A DNA stretch of 64,000 nt from Chloroflexota bacterium (lineage in GTDB: Bacteria > Chloroflexota > Anaerolineae > Aggregatilineales > Phototrophicaceae): NCBI GenBank assembly GCA_026707745.1, contig JAPOWG010000036.1:1-64000 (forward strand), read 5' to 3'. The notes under the pieces were generated by a model. It did no database searches and was not told where the DNA came from. It saw only the letters and a list, made by a program, of their open reading frames with translations. Both the position numbers and the translations under genes were made by a program. Positions 58,768-64,000 of the stretch are shown in pieces (within the stretch, counting starts at the first letter, position 1; every line of letters begins with the position of its first letter).

Positions 58768-60044
58768 GTGCCTGATCCCAAGCGCTCGATCAGCGTGGCT
58801 TCGCCTTGGCCCACGCCAACGCAAAGCGTCGCCAGACCGTAAGTCATCTTTTCACCCTGCCGGGCGCGGCGTTCCATCTCGTGTATCAAGGTCGTCAAGA
58901 TGCGAGCGCCGGAACAGCCAAGGGGATGACCAAGCGCGATGGCGCCGCCGTTGACGTTAGTTATCGCGTCGCTTAGCTTCAATTCCCGCAAGACAGCAAG
59001 AGCCTGGACCGCAAATGCCTCGTTCAGTTCAGCCAGGTCAATATCCGCGATGGAAAGACCGTGTCTTCGCAGTAGTTTGCGTGTGGCATGGACGGGGCCC
59101 AAGCCCATGACTCGCGGATCGACGCCGGCCGCCGCACTGCCGACCCAGCGCGCAAGCGGCTTGATACCCAACTGGCGCGCCATGTCGCCCGCCATCAGGA
59201 CCAGGGCGCAAGCGCCGTCGTTCAAGCCGCTGGAATTGCCAGCCGTGACGCTGCCGTCTTCCCGGAAAGCCGGGCGCAAGCCCGCCAGCTTTTCCATACT
59301 GGTCGCGACTTCGTATCCCTTGTCAGTCGCGCGACAAAAGGGGTGCTCATCGGTATCCACAAGTACCGGATCGCCTCGTCGTTGCGGGATCGTCACCGGC
59401 ACGATTTCGTCTTTGAAGGCGCCGCGGTTGATGGCGTCAACCGCGCGCTGCTGGCTCTGCAAGGCAAAACGGTCCTGGTCCTCGCGGCTGATCTCGCCGC
59501 CTGCAATCTCGCCTTTGCAACTCAGGCTGTAGATATTTTCGGCAGTTTCGCCCATGGCTTCCAGGGGGTAGCGCGCTTCCAATTTTGAATTGGGGTAGCG
59601 CCAGCCCAGGGTGGTATCCCAAGCAGTTGTGTTGCCGGAAGGACCATAGGCGGCGGGGTTCTTCGGCAGGGAATATGGCGCGCGGGTCATACTCTCGACC
59701 CCGCCGGCAACGAAAACATCGCCCTCGCCCGCCAGGATTGCGCGCGCGGCTTGATTGACCGCGTTAAGACCGCTGGCGCACAAGCGATTGATCGTGACGC
59801 CCGCGACTCGTTCCGGCAGGCCCGCCAGCAAGAGCGCCATGCGCGCGATGTTGCGGTTGTCCTCGCCGGCTTGGTTGGCGCAGCCCAGATAGACTTCTTC
59901 GATCCGATCCGCGTCAATCCCCGCGCGTTCAACAGCCGCTCGGACGACGATGGCCGCGAGATCATCCGGGCGTACCGCTGCCAATGCGCCACGGATGCTG
60001 CCAATCGGCGTACGCACAGCGCTCACAATAAGGACATCTCTCAT
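58764..60044 (-). CDS. Thiolase, PcaF/3-oxoadipyl-CoA-thiolase-like
   Basis: 426 residues; cleaves a 3-oxoacyl-CoA with CoA. The nucleophilic Cys89 is in [16 protein letters not shown], then [23 protein letters not shown] and the second cysteine in [11 protein letters not shown]. The loop [26 protein letters not shown] recalls the TTIGWRF..MPETAEN segment of beta-ketoadipyl-CoA thiolases, so PcaF/PaaJ function is possible; general acetyl-CoA acetyltransferase is the alternative. It heads a two-gene operon with the fused CoA-transferase. Confidence 0.9.
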   Translation of the reverse strand: MRDVLIVSAVRTPIGSIRGALAAVRPDDLAAIVVRAAVERAGIDADRIEEVYLGCANQAGEDNRNIARMALLLAGLPERVAGVTINRLCASGLNAVNQAARAILAGEGDVFVAGGVESMTRAPYSLPKNPAAYGPSGNTTAWDTTLGWRYPNSKLEARYPLEAMGETAENIYSLSCKGEIAGGEISREDQDRFALQSQQRAVDAINRGAFKDEIVPVTIPQRRGDPVLVDTDEHPFCRATDKGYEVATSMEKLAGLRPAFREDGSVTAGNSSGLNDGACALVLMAGDMARQLGIKPLARWVGSAAAGVDPRVMGLGPVHATRKLLRRHGLSIADIDLAELNEAFAVQALAVLRELKLSDAITNVNGGAIALGHPLGCSGARILTTLIHEMERRARQGEKMTYGLATLCVGVGQGEATLIERLGSGT

Positions 60045-60092
60045 GCGGGCGTCTCCATCTCCCGCAACAAGTATGCCCTAAACCAGTGTCGC

Positions 60093-60512
60093 TTACGAGT
60101 TACAGGCGGAGCAAATGCCGTAGAATTCCAACAAATGGCCGGAGATTTTGAAGTCGAGCGCTTCTTGCAGTTCCATAGTCAGGTTGTCCAAGCCGCAGTC
60201 CAGAAAATCGAAGTAGCGATTGCAATTCGTGCAGACAACATGATGATGATGGTCGTTGTAGAGCATCACGTATGAGGGTGTCAGGCTGGACTTGAGGAAG
60301 ATCGGGCGCACAATGCCCAAGCGGGTGAAGAGATCAAGCGTGCGAAAGACGCTAGCGCGACCGACCGCGGGATTGATCTGGTTAACGCGCTTCAGTACTT
60401 CCCCCGATGTCATATGCGCGCGCTCTTCAACCAAGGCTCGCAAAACCGTTAGCCTGGCTTCTGTCAGTCGGTATCCGGCCTGTCGAAGCCGATCCGTGTA
60501 AAGAGTCCCCAT
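60093..60512 (-). CDS. Fur-family metal- or peroxide-responsive repressor
   Basis: 139 residues. The N-terminal winged helix (YRLTEARLTVLRALVEE, GRASVFRTLDLFTRLGIV) is followed by the metal-binding half: HHHH at 88-91 next to VVCTNC (C94, C97) and YGICSAC (C134, C137), forming the structural zinc site. These features do not separate Fur, Zur and PerR. As the window has iron export (fetAB) and a zinc-chaperone-type operon, iron or zinc control is likely. It is not in an operon; 48 bp separate it from thiolase. Confidence 0.88.
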   Translation of the reverse strand: MGTLYTDRLRQAGYRLTEARLTVLRALVEERAHMTSGEVLKRVNQINPAVGRASVFRTLDLFTRLGIVRPIFLKSSLTPSYVMLYNDHHHHVVCTNCNRYFDFLDCGLDNLTMELQEALDFKISGHLLEFYGICSACNS

Positions 60513-60696
60513 ACGATTGTCGTTTCCTCCTAGTTTCGATCACGCTCATATTAACATACGGAGGTCCGCGCTCCAAAACAGGATAGATCAAATTGCTCTG
60601 AGTGAATCGCTGTTTTATCGGGATGGCCACGCGCCCTCGCTCCCGCCTTGTAACATCAGCGTTGGACAAACGTCAGATGGCAAGCCCGGGCAGCAG

Positions 60697-60705
60697 TGCT
60701 AGAAT
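60697..60705 (+). promoter_or_regulatory. Extended -10, leaderless spacing
   Basis: TGCTAGAAT ends 7 bases before the ATG at 60713, as for the gene at 50172. An in-frame ATG at 60704 overlaps this element and therefore cannot be used from this promoter. Confidence 0.5.
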
Positions 60706-60712
60706 GGCAGCC

Positions 60713-61723
60713 ATGATGCCACGACTGCTGCTTTTCCTCGCGCTTGTGACGCTCGAGATTTCATCTGCCGCAGCGCAAGATACCCAGAGCGTCCTGCTAG
60801 CGCGGATAAACAGTTTGCGGCGATCGCAGGGATTGCCCGCCTATTCCATCAGCGCCCCCTTGAACGCCGCCGCCAACAATCACGCGCGTTGGATGGCGCG
60901 CACGGGCAAGGTCAGCCACCAACAAGACGACGGCACCGGACCGCGGACGCGCGCGCAAAATGCGGGCTACTCGTCAAACTGGGTAAGCGAGAACATTTAT
61001 CGGGGCTTGCGGGCAAGCGCGCTGGACGCCTGGCATTGGTGGCTGGGATCCCCCATTCATTACGCGGGAATAACCAGTCCCAATTATGACAATGTCGGCG
61101 TTGGCAGCGCAAGCGGAGAATTTGGGACGGCATACGTGCTGGTATTTGGCAATTCGCTTGGCCGCGCGCCGGCGTCGCGGGCAAAGTCAGCGCAGTCGCC
61201 CGCTGGCGCTAATGCGCCCGCCGCGCCTTTGTTCGTATTGGGCCTTGATGATGTGGGGAATATCAAACACGAAATCCAGAGCGGCGACACAATCGGCAAC
61301 ATCGCGCTAATTTACGGCTATACTTGGGCGGATATCCCTTACATGCTCGAAATCAATGACATGACGCTGGATGATATACGGCTCATTCAACCGGGAAGTG
61401 TATTCCTGGTGCCGCCCAAGGATGGCACCTTTACGCCCGTCCCCGCTACGGCGACGGGTACACAGCGCGCTCGATCAGTCGAGACGCCGGCGTCAACCGC
61501 GGCAAGAACGGCCAGGCCATTTCAAACTGCTAGCGCAACTCCCTTGGCATCCCCGGTGTTTCGCATAGGCGTGCCGCCCGGCGGATGGAGCGCGCCGCCA
61601 TCAGCATCCAATCCACTGGCTGAGCGCGATTTGTCGACCCCGCTAGTTCTGGGGACGGCGATCGTCCTTCAATTGGGAATCCTAGGCGGGGCTGTGCTGG
61701 AACTGGCAAGGCGGTCGCGTTAG
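60713..61723 (+). CDS. Secreted CAP-domain protein with LysM and C-terminal membrane helix
   Basis: About 336 residues from MMPRLLLFLALVTLEISSAAAQ (signal peptide). A CAP/SCP domain at about 25-150 has LLARINSLRRSQGLPAYSISAPLNAAANNHARWMARTG and the conserved SENIYRG and GVGSASGEFGTAYVLVFG blocks. A LysM domain (HEIQSGDTIGNIALIYGYTWADIPYMLEIN ... IQPGSVFLVPP) follows, then a Thr/Ala-rich linker and a terminal hydrophobic helix (LVLGTAIVLQLGILGGAVLEL) with a basic end. It is likely anchored at the cell surface and bound to peptidoglycan. ATG 60713 fits the promoter; an earlier in-frame start at 60602 would lack a signal peptide. Confidence 0.85.
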   Translation: MMPRLLLFLALVTLEISSAAAQDTQSVLLARINSLRRSQGLPAYSISAPLNAAANNHARWMARTGKVSHQQDDGTGPRTRAQNAGYSSNWVSENIYRGLRASALDAWHWWLGSPIHYAGITSPNYDNVGVGSASGEFGTAYVLVFGNSLGRAPASRAKSAQSPAGANAPAAPLFVLGLDDVGNIKHEIQSGDTIGNIALIYGYTWADIPYMLEINDMTLDDIRLIQPGSVFLVPPKDGTFTPVPATATGTQRARSVETPASTAARTARPFQTASATPLASPVFRIGVPPGGWSAPPSASNPLAERDLSTPLVLGTAIVLQLGILGGAVLELARRSR

Positions 61724-62307
61724 TCGGCAGCGCTATCGCTAATCCGCTGAACGTCGCGGTCGACGGCGACAATTTCAATCGCCTTGACGATGAGTTCGCT
61801 TTGAATTGTAGCCATCTGTTCGACGGAATACTTCATATCGTGTTCGACCCACCAGCGGAGAAGCTCGATGACTGATGTTACCAGATGATGGATGGCAACT
61901 TCTTGCGGGATGAAACTCTCGTCGCGTGCGATGTATCGCGTTTTGATTGTGTCGGAAATGGCCTGCAACACTATCCCGATCACCTTGTGGTCTCGGGGAA
62001 GATTTGCGAATAGTGAGAATATGCCCGGATTCTCTCTGATATGTGTGAAGGCGATCAAAGCCTCTTCATAAGGGGTCATTTCGGGCTTGAGCAGATCCAT
62101 CATCTCCGTCAGGCCGGACTGCAATACATGCAAGAGCAGATCATCCTTGCCCTTGAAGTGGCGGAAGAACGTGGCATAACCTATTTCCGCATGTTGCGTC
62201 AGCATTTTGATCGTAATTGCTTCATAGCCGAACTCGAGAGCGAGCGAGATCATTGCATCGCTGAAGGCCTGTCGGGTGCGCAAAATGCGACGATCGAGCT
62301 TTTTCAT
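61720..62307 (-). CDS. TetR-family transcriptional regulator
   Basis: 195 residues from MKKLDRRILRTRQAFSDAMISLALEFGYEAITIKMLTQHAEIGYATFFRHFKGKDDLLLHVL, a standard TetR helix-turn-helix. The ligand-binding helices that follow are of usual length and end HDMKYSVEQMATIQSELIVKAIEIV. ATG 62307 was chosen by family; the frame is open 11 codons further. It converges with the CAP gene, with overlapping stops. Its target is unknown; an inverted repeat CTGCTAA-TAGTT-TTAGCAG at 62471-62489 in its upstream region is a candidate operator. Confidence 0.87.
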   Translation of the reverse strand: MKKLDRRILRTRQAFSDAMISLALEFGYEAITIKMLTQHAEIGYATFFRHFKGKDDLLLHVLQSGLTEMMDLLKPEMTPYEEALIAFTHIRENPGIFSLFANLPRDHKVIGIVLQAISDTIKTRYIARDESFIPQEVAIHHLVTSVIELLRWWVEHDMKYSVEQMATIQSELIVKAIEIVAVDRDVQRISDSAAD

Positions 62308-63131
62308 GGAAGCAAAGTTACCTCGAAGGACTTGGGCCAAAGCACGGATGAGTCTCCATTATTTGCGAGAGCGCGTAGGGACGGCGCCCTCCCTGCGCGC
62401 AGCGATGCGCTCATAAATCGCGGGGAGTGACAAAGGAAATCGCATCGTATACAATATTACAACATGTTATCTGCTAATAGTTTTAGCAGTTAATGACACA
62501 ACAATAAACCGATTCTAATGTAATATCAATGTTTCGTTTAGAATTCCCTCGTGCAGCGATGTGTCTTCCGCTCGTTCAACGGTCAGCAAAGACCAATAGC
62601 TATTTCGACATCTGCGATTGGCTTAAGCGTATCGCTGTCTTCAGCCGCCCGATAGCGCTGGCCTCACTTGCAGATTAGCTTCGGGGTGGCGCCAGGCCAC
62701 GCCGCCAAATTGAGGGAATCCCGTTTCAATTCCTTCGAATATTTCTCACCTGCCTGCCTCAGACCATTCTATTGGACATCTTGGTCGTCCACATAAACGG
62801 GGCAAGTTCATTATTTTCCAGGGACTAGTTCTGTGCCTCGGTGCTGAACCCCCCATTATTGAACTCGCGGCGGAGATATCTACGATTTTCAGCGCTACTA
62901 TCCAAACAAATGCTGAGCCGGACCAAAGCTAAACATTTGGCAACAAGGGGGGAAACGTACAGTTTCAGTACGCACAAGAACCGTCCGGGCTATGTGGAAT
63001 CAATATTAGTTACCTGTAAGTAGAAGAGTGACAATTGTGATACTAATCATTAACAGCTCGATCGGCGACGCGCAATATCGGTCTTCGACGGTATTCGAAT
63101 ATGTCGCGGCTTGCCCCATAAACTCTCAAAA
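62308..63131. other. Long intergenic region without a supportable gene
   Basis: Contains the candidate TetR operator (62471-62489), a degenerate copy of the 189-bp tandem unit core (CTTCCGCTCGTTCAACGGTCAGCAAAGACC near 62568), and AT-rich sequence with no convincing reading frame. A D element follows. Confidence 0.4.
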
Positions 63132-63234
63132 TTGCCGTTCGGCGCGCAACCGGCAAAAAGGTCTCACGAATGTCGCGCTCACACAAAATAACAAGCCTTC
63201 TCGTCGCATGAGCGACGCGGTCTATTAAAAGACT
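63132..63234 (+). repeat. Dispersed element D, copy 4
   Basis: TTGCCGTTCGGCGCGCAACCGGC ... AATGTCGCGCTCACACAAAATAACAAGCC, hairpin CGTCGC-ATGA-GCGACG at 63202-63217, then GTCTATTAAAAGAC. Compared with copies 2 and 6, both arms of the stem are changed and still pair. Confidence 0.8.
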
Positions 63235-63291
63235 AAGCCTCCACGTCAGTTGCCGTGTATCATAGCCAGACAAGATACCCTCAACTACAAA

Positions 63292-63320
63292 TTGACGGTT
63301 TATGCAGTTCAAAGCATAAT
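63292..63320 (+). promoter_or_regulatory. Promoter of the sigma-factor gene
   Basis: TTGACG, 17 bp, CATAAT. The expected start site falls at the ATG at 63328. It shares AATTGAC-xx-TTTAT and CAAAGCATA with the promoter at 40769, and both follow a D element. Confidence 0.55.
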
Positions 63321-63327
63321 TCTGTTG

Positions 63328-64000
63328 ATGAAGGGCTGGAACGAGCAGTCAATGACTGATTACCGTGAATGGGTCCTGCGGGCAAAATGCGGCGACAAAG
63401 CCGAGCGCGATGACGCTTTCGATCATTTAGTGCGCGATTTTCAGGGAATGGTCTATAGCCTTGCTTATGGCAGGCTGAGCGATAGGCAGTTGGCTGAAGA
63501 CGTCGCGCAGGAAGCGCTGTTGGCCGCATACAAGCAGATTAATCAATTACAGGATGTTGCCGCTTTTCCCGTCTGGTTGCGGCGCATTGTCTTAACACAA
63601 ACTGACCGTATTCAACGTCGACGTCGCGTCCTTATTGAAACTATAGAATTGTCGCAAGAAACGGCTTGTGGCGAACCATCTCCGGAAGCGCTGCTGGAAG
63701 CGAGTGAATTGCGTGAAAATGTACGGGCGGCCGTTGCTGCCTTGCCCGAGATAGAACGCGATGTCACGCGCGATTACTACTTCGAAGGCGAGACGCAGCG
63801 CGAGATTTCCGAACGGTTGAACATTCCTCTGGCGACCGTCAAGAAGCGCCTGCAATACGCTCGCCAGCACCTGCGCGGCTTGATCAGCGGATTTAACGAG
63901 ACGCTGGATCGCGCGATATCCGGCGACTCCGCGCCCAAGGATCAATATCAGCCGGCTTACGTTTACATTCGCCAGCGCCGTCGGCGCGATGCAGACCGGA
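63328..64000 (+). CDS. ECF-type sigma-70 family RNA polymerase sigma factor (3' end outside window)
   Basis: At least 224 codons from ATG 63328, open to the window end. Region 2: LVRDFQGMVYSLAYGRLSDRQLAEDVAQEALLAAYKQINQLQDVAAFPVWLRRIVL, with the DVAQEA core-binding helix. Region 4: VRAAVAALPEIERDVTRDYYFEGETQREISERLNIPLATVKKRLQYARQHLRGL, the DNA-binding helix-turn-helix for the -35. After region 4 at least 40 more residues follow, so it belongs to the longer ECF groups with a C-terminal extension. It is AUG-led with no ribosome site; a promoter places the transcript start at the ATG. An anti-sigma partner may lie outside the window. Confidence 0.9.
   Translation, partial: MKGWNEQSMTDYREWVLRAKCGDKAERDDAFDHLVRDFQGMVYSLAYGRLSDRQLAEDVAQEALLAAYKQINQLQDVAAFPVWLRRIVLTQTDRIQRRRRVLIETIELSQETACGEPSPEALLEASELRENVRAAVAALPEIERDVTRDYYFEGETQREISERLNIPLATVKKRLQYARQHLRGLISGFNETLDRAISGDSAPKDQYQPAYVYIRQRRRRDADR

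Noticed and set aside
62841-63228. Small genes in the gap before the sigma factor
   Set aside because: Frames of about 60 codons have no ribosome site and overlap the D element.
1-64000. tRNA or rRNA genes
   Set aside because: No stretch with a T-loop GTTCRA motif in a cloverleaf context or rRNA-like sequence was seen on reading; a tRNAscan run would settle it.

Overview
The window is GC-rich, gene-dense bacterial chromosome. No rRNA or tRNA gene, plasmid replication gene, phage module, CRISPR array or transposase gene is visible. The gene mix suggests a free-living bacterium of the Chloroflexota (Anaerolineae-like): secreted SH3/LysM/WD40 proteins, a membrane PIN-TRAM protein, a VanW-type protein, a CofE-like F420 ligase, a cysteine-free ribosomal protein S4, many stand-alone house-keeping genes, and abundant short palindromic repeats. 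This placement is inference from gene content, not from a marker phylogeny.

Layout. 1-3.3 kb: a plus-strand metal-homeostasis-type operon with a degenerate G3E GTPase relative interrupted by an in-frame TGA, an intact CobW-type GTPase with an inserted domain, and a WD40 propeller. 3.5-10.4 kb: EamA exporter, O-acetylhomoserine sulfhydrylase, two small unknown proteins, a PQQ-type sugar dehydrogenase, protein isoaspartyl methyltransferase and an MFS transporter. 10.5-13.3 kb: unknown small membrane or secreted proteins. 13.3-19.1 kb (minus): rlmB, cysS, a GNAT, a GT4 glycosyltransferase and a histidine kinase with a pseudo-receiver. 19.9-24.5 kb (plus): DUF697-like protein, PhyH dioxygenase, membrane glycosyltransferase, rpsD. 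24.5-30.8 kb (minus): rfaE2-like, DUF3052, pepF, a repeat-filled gap, PIN-TRAM, DUF4013. 31-35 kb (plus): GT9, enoyl-CoA hydratase, a metallophosphatase-like protein, sulfotransferase. 35-44.5 kb: kinase-like protein, a large TSP3/SH3/WD40 secreted protein, CofE-like, a tandem SWIM protein, VanW, sucrase/ferredoxin-like. 44.8-48.2 kb: the fetA and fetB iron-export ABC genes, separated by trmD, a GNAT and yjjX. 48.3-49.8 kb: a small accessory island (AlbA_2 protein, DUF433 antitoxin, broken PIN-like toxin). 50-57.4 kb: AlkX/YcaQ-like glycosylase, an unknown duplicated protein, a BatA/vWA membrane protein, an FAD oxidoreductase, a class IV aminotransferase. 57.4-60.5 kb (minus): fused CoA-transferase, thiolase (PcaF-like), Fur-family regulator. 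60.7 kb to the end: CAP-LysM protein, TetR regulator, a 1-kb gap, and an ECF-type sigma factor running off the window.

The most unusual content lies between genes. (1) A roughly 100-bp dispersed element (called D here) has six full or nearly full copies plus partial ones. Its hairpin stem changes sequence between copies while pairing is kept, and one copy supplies the end of a coding sequence. (2) A 202-bp element with perfect 16-bp terminal inverted repeats (MITE-like) is inserted inside another repeat; the uninterrupted arrangement of that repeat is present elsewhere in the window. (3) A 189-bp tandem array lies directly between two copies of the MITE. Other leads are the in-frame TGA in the G3E paralogue, a frameshifted toxin probably caused by a short direct-repeat deletion, extended -10 promoters placed so that some mRNAs would be leaderless, and PhoP-box-like direct repeats.
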